From an uncultured Pirellulales bacterium (GTDB lineage: Bacteria; Planctomycetota; Planctomycetia; Pirellulales; Thermoguttaceae): a stretch of DNA of 64,000 bases. The stretch spans positions 62,001 through 126,000 of the forward strand of contig CALLPE010000018.1 in assembly GCA_938015445.1 (NCBI GenBank), in the 5' to 3' direction. How positions within the stretch are numbered: position 1 is the stretch's first letter; every line of letters starts with the position of its first letter. The notes beneath the pieces were generated by a model. The model was not told the origin of the DNA and did no database searches. It saw only the letters and a program-made list of their open reading frames with translations. The position numbers and the translations under genes were made by a program. Of the stretch, positions 53,623-62,078 are shown in pieces.

Positions 53623-54363
53623 ATGACAGACCAGCCGACCGAGCAAACGCTTGTGCTGATAAAGCCGGATGCTCTGAAAGTCTCGCTGACCGGCTACATT
53701 CTGTCGCAATTCTCGGAGTTTCATACCGGTTTGCGTTTCGCCGGGGCGAAGATCGTACACGTCAGCCGCATGTTGGCCGAAGAACACTATGCCGAACACA
53801 AGGGAAAGCCGTTTTTTCACTCGTTGATCCAGTATATCCTCGGCGCGATTCACTACGCCGATGCCCCGCATCGCCGCCGGGTCATCGCCATCGTGTATTG
53901 CGGCCCGGACGCCGTGGCGAAAGTGCGCAACATCGCCGGCCCCACCAATCCGCACGAAGCACGTGAGAAAAGGCCGGGCACGATTCGAGCCTTGGGTACG
54001 GTGGTGCCCATCAGGGACGAAAAAGGGCAAGTCATTGGCGAGCGGTTGGACAATCTCGTACACGCTTCGGCCAACGCGGCCGACGCCGAACGGGAAATCA
54101 AACTGTGGTTCAAACCCAACGACATCATGCCTTACATGCGCGCCTATCCGGCCGTGCGCTGCACACAGCATTACTACTACAAGGATCGGACGCTGTACAC
54201 TTCGTATGTGCCCGACAGTTGCTGCATCATGGCGCCGGGGGCGCTGGTGTGGCAGTCCGATTTGGAGACGCTAGAGAAGTTTTGCCGCGGCGAGCCAATC
54301 AGCACCTCGGTAGAGTCGGTCGTGGCCAAGTACTTGATTAACGAGGAAGCCATCGCCGCGTAA
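53623..54363 (+). CDS. Nucleoside diphosphate kinase-fold protein with insertion and C-terminal extension
   Basis: The first 165 residues match nucleoside diphosphate kinase: LVLIKPDAL at 10-18, RNIAGPTNPHEA near 102-113, and NLVHASANAADAEREI at 144-159 with the phospho-histidine H147. An insertion of about 15-20 residues (TVVPIRDEKGQVIGERLD) precedes the histidine loop. After about 165 comes an 80-residue extension (MPYMRAYPAVRCTQHYYYKD, with CC at about 200) that normal 140-155-residue enzymes lack. With its catalytic residues present it may be the organism's Ndk, but the extension suggests an additional role. There is a good upstream AGGAG. Confidence 0.85.
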   Translation: MTDQPTEQTLVLIKPDALKVSLTGYILSQFSEFHTGLRFAGAKIVHVSRMLAEEHYAEHKGKPFFHSLIQYILGAIHYADAPHRRRVIAIVYCGPDAVAKVRNIAGPTNPHEAREKRPGTIRALGTVVPIRDEKGQVIGERLDNLVHASANAADAEREIKLWFKPNDIMPYMRAYPAVRCTQHYYYKDRTLYTSYVPDSCCIMAPGALVWQSDLETLEKFCRGEPISTSVESVVAKYLINEEAIAA

Positions 54364-54478
54364 GCCGGAAGGGAGAACATAGACGCTGCTGCGGAGTTGC
54401 CCGCAGGCCATCGCCGCCGGATGGCGGGGGGATGATTCGGAGTGGCTTGTTGCATCCGAGTAGCACAAAACCGGTTAA

Positions 54479-54991
54479 TCAAATCCGGGTTCCGAGCGGG
54501 CGCCTGGTAGGCGAGTCGTGCATTACGGTGGCGATATCGACTCCGCCTTCGGACGCAATCGGCTTCTCGCTCAGCCCGGCGAAAATACGCTTGCGTATCT
54601 CCAGCAGCGCAGGTTGGTGTGGACGAAGCCACAGGCCGATGTAGTTGGGATCGAAACGGTCCGGGTCCACGAACAACAAAGCGGCGTTTTCCAGGCCTTG
54701 GGCGCGGGCCAGTTGCCACAGCAGCCAGGTCTGTTTCCACCCCAGCCGATGCGCACGACACAGGCTGAGGAACAATCGCTTTGGGCTGTGGAGCGAGTGT
54801 CGTCGGTAGTGTGTTACTAGAAAACCTACACCCAGGGCCAGCAGTAATAGCAGCGCAACAGCGATTAGCAACGGCCCAAGGCTGTCCAAGGTTCGTGCGT
54901 CCTGGCCGAAGGATTTTGCTAAACCGCGGGTGAAGGTTTCCCAGGGGTCAAACTCGCCCGGTCCAAGCGGCCGCATGTTTGAGCCAGACAT
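54479..54991 (-). CDS. Single-pass membrane protein of unknown function
   Basis: GGAGG 8 nt upstream of ATG supports the start. The 170-residue protein has one strong membrane segment at about 39-60 (LGPLLIAVALLLLLALGVGFLV). A cytoplasmic part follows, rich in Arg, Leu and Trp (SPKRLFLSLCRAHRLGWKQT and WLLWQLARAQGLENAALLF) and with DPDRFDPNYIGLWLRPHQP. The layout suggests a small helical domain. It lies 155 bp downstream of the HEAT-repeat gene in the same direction; the pair probably works together, but no function is known. Confidence 0.72.
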   Translation of the reverse strand: MSGSNMRPLGPGEFDPWETFTRGLAKSFGQDARTLDSLGPLLIAVALLLLLALGVGFLVTHYRRHSLHSPKRLFLSLCRAHRLGWKQTWLLWQLARAQGLENAALLFVDPDRFDPNYIGLWLRPHQPALLEIRKRIFAGLSEKPIASEGGVDIATVMHDSPTRRPLGTRI

Positions 54992-55146
54992 TTATTTTCC
55001 TCCGCTTCGTGGAAAGCAGAATGGTTTGTTGTTTTTGGGTTTCCTGCCGCCAATGCCGTTTCCGCTCGCTGTGCCGAGCGTTGGCGGTACAGATGCGTAA
55101 GCGTACATTCCCAAGGCGAAGCGATCGGACGCGCAGCTTTCGGCTA

Positions 55147-56763
55147 TCAGTCGCGCGGGTCTGCGAGCATTTGCCGCCATCTTTCGAACTCGCCCCGCGA
55201 CTCGAGACTGCTCCGCGCGGCATTCTGAACCGTTTCGCTGCGGTCGTATAGAGCCTCTTCCAGCGCTGCCCGGCTTGTCGGGGTCTTGCTCTGTGCGAGC
55301 AGCGCGGCGGCCTCGGCACGAACCATGTGGTCGTCGTCGGAAAGCAATTCCACGATTTGCTCCTCCAACTGTTCGACAGCCTCAAGGCACCGGGCGATGG
55401 CCAAAGCTCTCAACCGCCGACCGCGTGCCGCGGAGCGCAACTCGTCGCGGAGCATGGGGATGGTCTTCGGATCGATGCGCTTTATCAGTTTGCCGGTGGT
55501 TTCCCGCATCTGATCGTCCAAGACATCGAATGCGCCCAGGAAGCGCTTGAAGTTGAAGTCGGCCAGACTCTCCCGGGCAGCACGGCGGACGACGGCATGT
55601 GGGCTGTCGAGCAATTCCACCAGCCGCGGCAGAACTCCCGGTATTCCCCGGCTACGCAGTTGCCCGACCAAGTTGGCTTGCACCTGAGGGTCGGGGTCGT
55701 CCAGCGTGCGCAGGCAGAGGGCATTGGCCTCGGCCCCGCTGAACTTGGCCAGTGCTTTGGCGGCCTGCTGGCGTGCGGCGGGCTTGCCGTACAACAGCAG
55801 ATACTCGATCACCCCGAAGGCCACACTGCGCGGCACCCCAGTGGTGGTCGCCAGCCGGATAGCGGCTTGCTGCGTTTGCTCGTCGAGCTGGCCAAGTATG
55901 GCCCCACCGGTTTTCAGCCAAGCGATGGATTCTATGCGGCGAAGGTTCTGCAACATCGCCGGCGACAGCTCGCCGGCAATGCACCGCAGAAATTGGCGGA
56001 TGAACTGCACGTCGCTGCGGTTGGCGGTGATCGATATCGCCGCGGACGGAGCGGACGGATCTTCCATGAAGCTGAGCAGCAACTGCACAATGGCCGGATG
56101 TTGGCTCTTGGAGAGCAAGTCCACTATCACCAGAAAAGCGCCGTGATAGGGATTATCCAAAATGCGCCGCAGCAAGGCATTATCGCGGGAAGCGAGCATC
56201 AAGAACGCCTCGATGACCTCGCGCCGCTTGTGCCGGCCGAATCGACCCACCGAAGCTTCCAGATTCTCCAGCACGTAGCGGTGCGTTGCTCTCCAATTGC
56301 CCTGTTCACTTTGCTCTGACTCGGCCAGTTGTCCGCAAAGCCGCTCCACCAAGCACATCAGCGTTTCCACTGCCAGGTCGGCTTTGGCGCCTTCGGCCGT
56401 TTCGAGTGACACCAGCAGAGCGGGGATCAATTCGTAATCGCCTGTCCAGATGGCCACCTGGCAGGCGTTGTAACACATCTGCTGATCGTTGCCCAGAACC
56501 GCTTCGCGCATGGCGTGGATCATTTGCCCACGGGAGCGCGTGATGATCAGCCGCCAGCGCTGCGGAATCGTGGGCACCCGGCGCAACACTTCGCGGTGCC
56601 CGGCCAGGTTGCGGCGACGCAGGATGGCTTCCAAAGCGGCATCTTGGATTTCGACGTACGGACTGTCCAGCGCCGCAAGCAACACCGCCATTGCGCTGTC
56701 GTTGTCGGTTTTGGCTAGCAGCCGGAAAGTAATGTCCAGTCCACTGCTCACGGCGCGCAACAA
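55147..56763 (-). CDS. HEAT-repeat protein
   Basis: This 538-residue, entirely helical protein is built from roughly 12-14 HEAT-like repeats. The clearest are DSPYVEIQDAALEAILRRRN, DDPDPQVQANLVGQLRSRGI, DSPHAVVRRAARESLADFNF and SDDDHMVRAEAAALLAQSKT. There is no signal peptide, membrane segment or catalytic motif. HEAT arrays are usually protein-binding scaffolds; the partner is likely the adjacent single-pass membrane protein (inference). Confidence 0.85.
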   Translation of the reverse strand: MLRAVSSGLDITFRLLAKTDNDSAMAVLLAALDSPYVEIQDAALEAILRRRNLAGHREVLRRVPTIPQRWRLIITRSRGQMIHAMREAVLGNDQQMCYNACQVAIWTGDYELIPALLVSLETAEGAKADLAVETLMCLVERLCGQLAESEQSEQGNWRATHRYVLENLEASVGRFGRHKRREVIEAFLMLASRDNALLRRILDNPYHGAFLVIVDLLSKSQHPAIVQLLLSFMEDPSAPSAAISITANRSDVQFIRQFLRCIAGELSPAMLQNLRRIESIAWLKTGGAILGQLDEQTQQAAIRLATTTGVPRSVAFGVIEYLLLYGKPAARQQAAKALAKFSGAEANALCLRTLDDPDPQVQANLVGQLRSRGIPGVLPRLVELLDSPHAVVRRAARESLADFNFKRFLGAFDVLDDQMRETTGKLIKRIDPKTIPMLRDELRSAARGRRLRALAIARCLEAVEQLEEQIVELLSDDDHMVRAEAAALLAQSKTPTSRAALEEALYDRSETVQNAARSSLESRGEFERWRQMLADPRD

Positions 56764-56978
56764 CCCTTAAAGCCGGAATACCCCTTATGGAACAATCGGC
56801 CAGTACTACTGGAATCTTTACCGCGATTGACAATTCATTCACAGATTGCCTATATTGCCGCAATAGTTCGATGCGCAGTTTTCGCTGAATCACCATCCGA
56901 CACCGGAGCCGTGATTATAGGCAGGTCTGCGTCGTACACAGCGCTGGCTGCATCTGCACACACTGCGGGGTTATACAG

Positions 56979-57248
56979 ATGTTCCAAAAAGCCACAGCCG
57001 CCGAAGTGTTAGCGCGCGATTTTCTCAGCGTGCGCTGCATGTTGTTGGAACTGGCGGGGTCGCTGGACCGAATTGCCCGCGCCGAAGGCACTGTCGCGGA
57101 TGACCCCCGGCTGACAAAAATTGTCCAGGCTCTGCAAATTCTGGCTGACCACCAGCCCTCCAAGACCCAGCGTATACAAATGTTGTTCTCTGTGCCGTAC
57201 CGAGAAAATTGGGCGGAGGAGTTCGGCTTGACCATCGGGCGGCGATAG
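56979..57248 (+). CDS. Small protein of unknown function before the TatD-like gene
   Basis: The 89-residue product has no signal or membrane segment and looks like two or three helices (ARDFLSVRCMLLELAGSLDR and DPRLTKIVQALQILADHQPS), ending QMLFSVPYRENWAEEFGL. Composition and codon usage fit a real gene. There is no strong ribosome site. It is followed after 85 bp by the TatD-like hydrolase gene and could be the first gene of that unit. It is too short to be a standard EboA. Confidence 0.62.
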   Translation: MFQKATAAEVLARDFLSVRCMLLELAGSLDRIARAEGTVADDPRLTKIVQALQILADHQPSKTQRIQMLFSVPYRENWAEEFGLTIGRR

Positions 57249-57333
57249 GCGCGCAGGGGGTGTAGAAAAAGGCTTTGACCGGGCGCTTGTCAGCACATCC
57301 AGGTAAAAGCGGACAACGGGGCACGAGATTAAG

Positions 57334-58155
57334 GTGGAAAAGATGTACTTTTTCGATCCCCACACGCATATAGCCTCGCGTACGACCGACGATCTGAAAG
57401 CCCTGGCCAAAGCCGGTTGCGTGGCCGTCGGCGAGCCGGCCTTCTGGATGGGTTTCGACCGCAGCGGGGCCAAGAGCTTCTACGACTACTTCCGCCAGCT
57501 TACCGAGTGGGAGCGCAAGCGGGCGGCCAACTACGGCATCCGGCATTACGCCTGGGTAGGCGTGAACGCCAAAGAGGCCGAGGACGTCGCCTTCGCCCGC
57601 GAGGTCATCGCCCTGCTGCCGGAATTCCTCGATCGGCCCGACGTGCTGGGCATCGGCGAGATCGGACTGAACAAGAACACCCGAAACGAAGTCACCACCC
57701 TGCTGGAACTGATCGACCTGGCCCTGAAGCGCGATGAGCTGATGCTCTTCCACACCCCGCACCTGGAAGACAAATACGCCGGTACGCGGATGATTCTTGA
57801 CATATTGCGCGGCGACTCGCGGGTGGACCGTAACCGGGTGTGCATCGATCACTGCGAAGAACACACCATCGGCTTGGTGCTGGACGAGGGTTACTGGGCT
57901 GGCATCACGCTCTATCCCACCACCAAGGCTTCTGCCCAGCGCGCCACCGACATGATCGAGCAGTACGGCCCGGAACGCATCCTCGTCAACAGCTCGGCCG
58001 ATTGGGGGCCGTCGGACCCGCTGGCTGTGCCCGAACTGATGTTCGTGCTGCGCAGCCGCGGGCACAGTAGCACGACGATTCGGCGGATCGTGTACGACAA
58101 TCCGCTGGCTTTTTTCAATCAAAGCCGAAACTTTTCCTTCACTCCGCCACAGTGA
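57334..58155 (+). CDS. TatD-family metal-dependent hydrolase (EboB-like)
   Basis: This 273-residue protein has the TatD metal sites: H10 and H12 (FDPHTH), E109 (GIGEIGLN), H140/H143 (LFHTPHLED), H173 (CIDHCEEH) and a final Asp in NSSADWG. TatD proteins are DNases or other phosphoesterases, but a distinct branch, EboB, belongs to the ebo operon. Here it is convergent with an alkaline-phosphatase-fold gene and within 6 kb of a UbiA-family prenyltransferase and two TIM-barrel isomerases, the same family mix as ebo. The EboB assignment is by context. Confidence 0.85.
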   Translation: MEKMYFFDPHTHIASRTTDDLKALAKAGCVAVGEPAFWMGFDRSGAKSFYDYFRQLTEWERKRAANYGIRHYAWVGVNAKEAEDVAFAREVIALLPEFLDRPDVLGIGEIGLNKNTRNEVTTLLELIDLALKRDELMLFHTPHLEDKYAGTRMILDILRGDSRVDRNRVCIDHCEEHTIGLVLDEGYWAGITLYPTTKASAQRATDMIEQYGPERILVNSSADWGPSDPLAVPELMFVLRSRGHSSTTIRRIVYDNPLAFFNQSRNFSFTPPQ

Positions 58156-58243
58156 GCACCACCGGCGTCGCCGCCGGTTCGCAGTCGCCGATGCTGCCCA
58201 CTGGCTCGGCAGCGCGCGATCCCCCCGGACGCATTGCGTGGGC

Positions 58244-59578
58244 CTAACGTTCCAGCGCCACGCCAAAGTGATTTAGGACTATGTGGAATACATCGGTATC
58301 TTTCAGCGGTCGGGAAGGCAGCCGCAACGGCTCCGAGGCCATCAGCACCGTCCGCTGCCACGGTTCGGTCGCTGGCGCACCGTGAGAACCTTTGACCAGT
58401 CCTGCATCCAGCGGGATGCACTTGTTGGTTTGGTCGAAGAACAGCTCCACCGGGTCGTATCCCGGCTTGCGGTGGATATCGACAGTGCGGGCAAACGGCG
58501 GCGCCCGACTGTCGTCGAACCACCAATAATACGCCTGCCAACTATTGGGCGCGGAAATGACGATCACCTCCCCGCTACGCGGATGGTCGAGCCAGTATCT
58601 TTCGCGCTGGTCGCCGCAGAGCACTTCGGCCACACCCGGCTGGTTGCGGAACAACTCCACCACCCGGCGGACGGTTTCCGTCTGTCCGTCGGTTACGTAG
58701 ATGTGCGAGAACTGGTGATCGACCATGGCTATCGCCCGGCTGGTCTGGAGGTCCAGATACTCGACGCCGTCCTGGTCGCGCACCGCCAGCAGTCCGGCGT
58801 CGCGCAACAAGCGATTGGGGAAAAGAACATGATCGACCGGTCCGATGGCGTATTCGCCGGCCGCCAACCACAACACCGGCGCGGTGTAAGCTTCGGTCAT
58901 GCCGTCGATCAGCCGGCCGATAACGTCGTCCAGTTCGGCGACCGCCTTCTGAGCCGCGTCGCTGTCCGGGCCGTTGCGCTGCGCAGCGTAGTCCAAGTGC
59001 GGCAGATAGATGTAGAAGAAATCGGGCTGCCAGCGCCGCGCGGCGCGCACCGCCGAGGCGGCAATCCACGCTGTAGAACGGATGTTGGCCATCGGACCCC
59101 AATAATGCTGCAAGGGGAAATCGCCTAGTTCCTCGCGCAACTGCCCGTACAACTCTAACGGCCGCGTGTAGCACCACAGGGTTTCGGAACCATCGGGATT
59201 GTGGATCGGCGCGGGCGTACACACGTAGTCTGCTTCGCAGCCTTTGGCATGCAGCGGAAACCAAACGGCCGTGGTGGTTCCGCCCTCGCGGTGCGAAAGC
59301 AAGTCCCATAGTTGCGGCCGCTCGATGCACTCGTTGGGCGAAGTCCACATCTCGACCTGACGCCGCTCGCGCCAGTAGAATCCGTTGGCCACCACGCCGT
59401 GCCTGGACGGCAACACGCCGGTCGTCATGTTGGCCTGCACCGGACAAGTGACACAGGGAAAACTGGGTGTCAGTTCGGCGATTTCGCCCCCGGCAAACCG
59501 GTCGCGCAGGTGACGCATTTGGGCTACGTCTTTTTCGCGCAGTCCGGGAATGCTCAGCAGGACAAGCTTTTTCTCCAC
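58244..59578 (-). CDS. Alkaline-phosphatase-superfamily phosphodiesterase/pyrophosphatase (EboF-like)
   Basis: This 444-residue protein has the type I phosphodiesterase/nucleotide pyrophosphatase fold. The N-terminus VLLSIPGLREKDV carries no Asp at the usual first metal position. PSFPCVTCPVQANMTTGVLP contains the Thr nucleophile region, FFYIYLPHLDYAAQRNGPDS gives the next metal ligands and LVKGSHGAP the last His. The usual metal Asp-Asp/His motif after the central strand appears as MVDHQFSHI. No signal peptide is visible. Alkaline-phosphatase-like EboF is a member of the ebo operon, which is why the call carries that suffix; substrate unknown. Confidence 0.82.
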   Translation of the reverse strand: MEKKLVLLSIPGLREKDVAQMRHLRDRFAGGEIAELTPSFPCVTCPVQANMTTGVLPSRHGVVANGFYWRERRQVEMWTSPNECIERPQLWDLLSHREGGTTTAVWFPLHAKGCEADYVCTPAPIHNPDGSETLWCYTRPLELYGQLREELGDFPLQHYWGPMANIRSTAWIAASAVRAARRWQPDFFYIYLPHLDYAAQRNGPDSDAAQKAVAELDDVIGRLIDGMTEAYTAPVLWLAAGEYAIGPVDHVLFPNRLLRDAGLLAVRDQDGVEYLDLQTSRAIAMVDHQFSHIYVTDGQTETVRRVVELFRNQPGVAEVLCGDQRERYWLDHPRSGEVIVISAPNSWQAYYWWFDDSRAPPFARTVDIHRKPGYDPVELFFDQTNKCIPLDAGLVKGSHGAPATEPWQRTVLMASEPLRLPSRPLKDTDVFHIVLNHFGVALER

Positions 59579-59930
59579 TGCTCGGTCTTTCTGTTGGCTG
59601 GATGATTGTCGTCGGCTGGTCGTCTGTTGTTTGCTGAACTGTCGCCGCCGCGGCTGCGACGATTGCTACACGGTTTCGCCTCGGCACACGGTTTCGCCTC
59701 GGCGACACGTAACAGCCAACGCCAATTGCTCCGAATCGCTACACATTGCCCACGCGAATTGCGCTGACAATCGCTACATACTGCCCACGCGAATTGCGCT
59801 GACAGCGGCTAACAAAGTGCCTTTCCTGGCATTGCATCCGTGGTAATTGCTCCGGTTAAACCTTGGGAGTTCTCTGTGTTGTGAGCGCCTGAAACTCCAG
59901 TGTCCATCGTAACCTAAGAACCACCGCAAG
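59579..59930. other. Spacer with several tandem duplications in the ebo-like cluster
   Basis: Between the first TIM-barrel gene and the EboF-like gene lie two arrays: ACACGGTTTCGCCTCGGC twice perfectly (59668-59685, 59686-59703) and two 35-36-bp copies ending in CCCACGCGAATTGCGCTGA (59732-59767, 59768-59802). Both flank a further CCAATTGCTCCG copy at about 59721. There is no supported gene. Confidence 0.75.
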
Positions 59931-60803
59931 TTAATCGCCGCTCGGCCCGCTGGGCGGCAGACTGCCGCAAATCTCGGCCAAAATGGATTGTAGGAACTCG
60001 AAGGCCTTGCGGGCGGCTTCGGGGCCTTGGTGGCTGTGGCGGCTCAGCTCGACGTGTATCGGGCCGGTATACCTAGTCGTATACAACGCGCCTAGTACGG
60101 CGCGGAAATCGATCTCCCCTTCGCCAAACATCAAGTGCTCGTGCACGCCGGCGCGCATGTCCTCCAGATGCACGTTCGCTAGCAGCGGGGCCAGGCCCAC
60201 GATGATCTGCGGCATCGGCCCTTCGTCCACACAGTGCAGGTGGCCCACGTCCAGCGTGAGCCGCAATCGGTCGTCGCCCAGCCGGCGTCGCAGTTCAACG
60301 AAACTGGCCGTGGTGTCGATGAACATCCCCGGTTCGGGCTCCAGTGCTACTGTCACGTTGCGGTTGGCAGCGTAGTCGAGCACCCGCGATAGGCCGTCGA
60401 TCAGCCAATGCCAGATAACGTCGACCGGCGCTGGCTCAGTTGACGATCCGGAGAATAGCGATACGCAATCGCTTCCCAGTTCGGCGGCACAGTCAATCGC
60501 ATAGCGGCAGAAGTCCAGGCGACGTGCTCGTTCCGCTGGGGCGGACGAAAGCAGCGTCGGCTGGTGTTTGCGCCGCGGATCGAGCAAGTAGCGAGCCCCG
60601 GTCTCGATCGTCGAGCGCATGCCGAAGCGCTCCAACAGGCGGCGCACACGGACGAGCTGCTTGGGGCTGTCGTCGCAAAAGGGAGACAACGCATGGTGGT
60701 CGATCGTTATGGCCACGCTGCGATAGCCGATCGCCGCCAGCAGTTCCACCGCATCCAATAGGCTGTGATGGGCAAGTCCGTTGGTGTTGTAACCTAGAAT
60801 CAT
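59931..60803 (-). CDS. Sugar phosphate isomerase/epimerase-fold TIM-barrel protein, copy 1 (EboE-like)
   Basis: The 290-residue protein has the xylose-isomerase-like TIM barrel (AP-endonuclease 2 superfamily). Metal-ligand phrases are VALEPEPGM (Glu), LTLDVGHLHC (Asp, His), NVHLEDM (His, Asp/Glu) and HVELSRH (Glu). It shares the EPEPG-(M/L)-x-I-(D/E)-T block and DxGH block with the second copy at 62079, indicating paralogy. EboE of the ebo operon is a member of this superfamily. There is no signal peptide; substrate unknown. Confidence 0.82.
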   Translation of the reverse strand: MILGYNTNGLAHHSLLDAVELLAAIGYRSVAITIDHHALSPFCDDSPKQLVRVRRLLERFGMRSTIETGARYLLDPRRKHQPTLLSSAPAERARRLDFCRYAIDCAAELGSDCVSLFSGSSTEPAPVDVIWHWLIDGLSRVLDYAANRNVTVALEPEPGMFIDTTASFVELRRRLGDDRLRLTLDVGHLHCVDEGPMPQIIVGLAPLLANVHLEDMRAGVHEHLMFGEGEIDFRAVLGALYTTRYTGPIHVELSRHSHQGPEAARKAFEFLQSILAEICGSLPPSGPSGD

Positions 60804-60827
60804 GCCGCTCTGATGCGTTTATCCCGG

Positions 60828-61015
60828 CTGCCACGACTGGCTTATCCAGCCGTGCAAGTGACAACAGTTCACCACCAAGATGCAGAGGCTAGCATGTGAA
60901 GTTTCGCACGAATCGCCCTTATCGTTTTTTACATGTTTTGGATTATTGCTTTTTTTACATGTTTTGGATTGATTGCTTCCGCCCAAGTGGCAGGGCTGGC
61001 TTATCCACCCGTGCC
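60828..61015. repeat. Two nested direct repeats between EboE-like copy 1 and UbiA-like gene
   Basis: A 28-29-bp outer repeat centred on CTGGCTTATCCA occurs at 60828-60855 and 60987-61015. Inside it, a T-rich unit containing TTTTTTACATGTTTTGGATT is present twice in tandem at about 60924-60949 and 60950-60976. The first outer copy contains a hairpin CTGG-CTTAT-CCAG. The inner pair is AT-rich against a GC-rich background. Confidence 0.78.
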
Positions 61016-61033
61016 GCCCTGTAGTTGCTCTTT

Positions 61034-61969
61034 TTATGTCATGTCGATCAATAGTTGTAAAAGCACCACTGGCAACAAAAGCAACACCACAAACATCGCA
61101 CAGCGCAAATCTCGCAAGGCAAAACAAGCGGCCGCGTCGAGCACCACCAGCGAGACGATCGCTTGTGCGACGGCCTGCCGGATGCGGGCGAAGCTCGCCT
61201 CGACAATTGCCCACAACGTCCGCCAGCCGATTAGCACTGCCAATACGCCCACCAACAGATACCACCGCTGAGGCTGGGCGGCTATCAGGGGGTTGGGCTG
61301 AGCGCTGAGTTGAGGCACCCAAACAAGCATACCAACGCCCGAAAGCATCACCAGCAGGGCCAACGCCATCTGTAACCGATTAGCGGTGCCAGCTTCGCTG
61401 CGGGCCAGCCAGCAGACGCCAGCGATATACGTGCCCAGCGCCGTTGCGATCAGCAGATGCTCATCGGCCCACAGACTTTCGGCCGCGCTCATTCCCAGCA
61501 GGGCGTTAAGGCCGCGGCACAACCCCATCGCCACCGGCCCGACGGGCGTAGATTTCACCCGCACATTGTAAGCCACGATCGCGCTTGCCAGCAGCAATGC
61601 CACCGCAGCCGGCCGGGCGTGACCGACCACCAAGGCCGCCGCGCAAGCCATTAGCACGCCGAGCGCCAGTGAACCCCAACCGGCGCAGGCTGCTGCCAAC
61701 GGCCGGATCGCTCCCGAGGGCAGCGGACGTTCGGGACGCTCTTGTGCATCCAGGTGGCGGTCGAAATAGTCGTTCAATACCACTCCGCCCGCGTAGAAGA
61801 ACGCCGAAGCGCCGATCAGCAACGACATCACCGGCACAGCGTTGGGCAGTCGGTCGGCGTGCACAACCAGCAGGCCCATGGTTACGTCGGCTGCGGCGGT
61901 AAAAACGTTCGGCAGCCGCACAAGGCGCAACCAAGCCAGGGGGCGGGAAGGCGATTTGTCGGCCGACAT
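61034..61969 (-). CDS. UbiA-family prenyltransferase (EboC-like)
   Basis: The start was placed at MSADKSPSRPLAWLRLVRLP, with AAAGG about 10 nt upstream; 24 further codons are open but not family-like. The 311-residue protein has eight to nine membrane segments. The first Asp-rich motif is NDYFDRHLD at 66-74, followed by ERPERPLPSG. The second conserved loop is YNVRVKSTPVGPVAMG, which has no clear DxxxD motif there, as in several UbiA subfamilies that do not make quinones. In context it is the likely EboC, a membrane enzyme thought to link a precursor to a lipid carrier (inference from the ebo operon). Confidence 0.88.
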   Translation of the reverse strand: MSADKSPSRPLAWLRLVRLPNVFTAAADVTMGLLVVHADRLPNAVPVMSLLIGASAFFYAGGVVLNDYFDRHLDAQERPERPLPSGAIRPLAAACAGWGSLALGVLMACAAALVVGHARPAAVALLLASAIVAYNVRVKSTPVGPVAMGLCRGLNALLGMSAAESLWADEHLLIATALGTYIAGVCWLARSEAGTANRLQMALALLVMLSGVGMLVWVPQLSAQPNPLIAAQPQRWYLLVGVLAVLIGWRTLWAIVEASFARIRQAVAQAIVSLVVLDAAACFALRDLRCAMFVVLLLLPVVLLQLLIDMT

Positions 61970-62078
61970 CGGCGTTGCCTTTCGCTTTGCCTCGGAAACT
62001 GGTTCGATCGACCGTCGCCGGAAGACAACAAACTGATACATTTCCGGGCACAGCGGCCGGACTCATCGGACCGTGAGT

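Noticed and set aside
58161..58178. Terminator hairpin ACCGGC/GCCGGT between the convergent TatD-like and EboF-like genes
   Set aside because: Only six base pairs in GC-rich DNA and no T-run.
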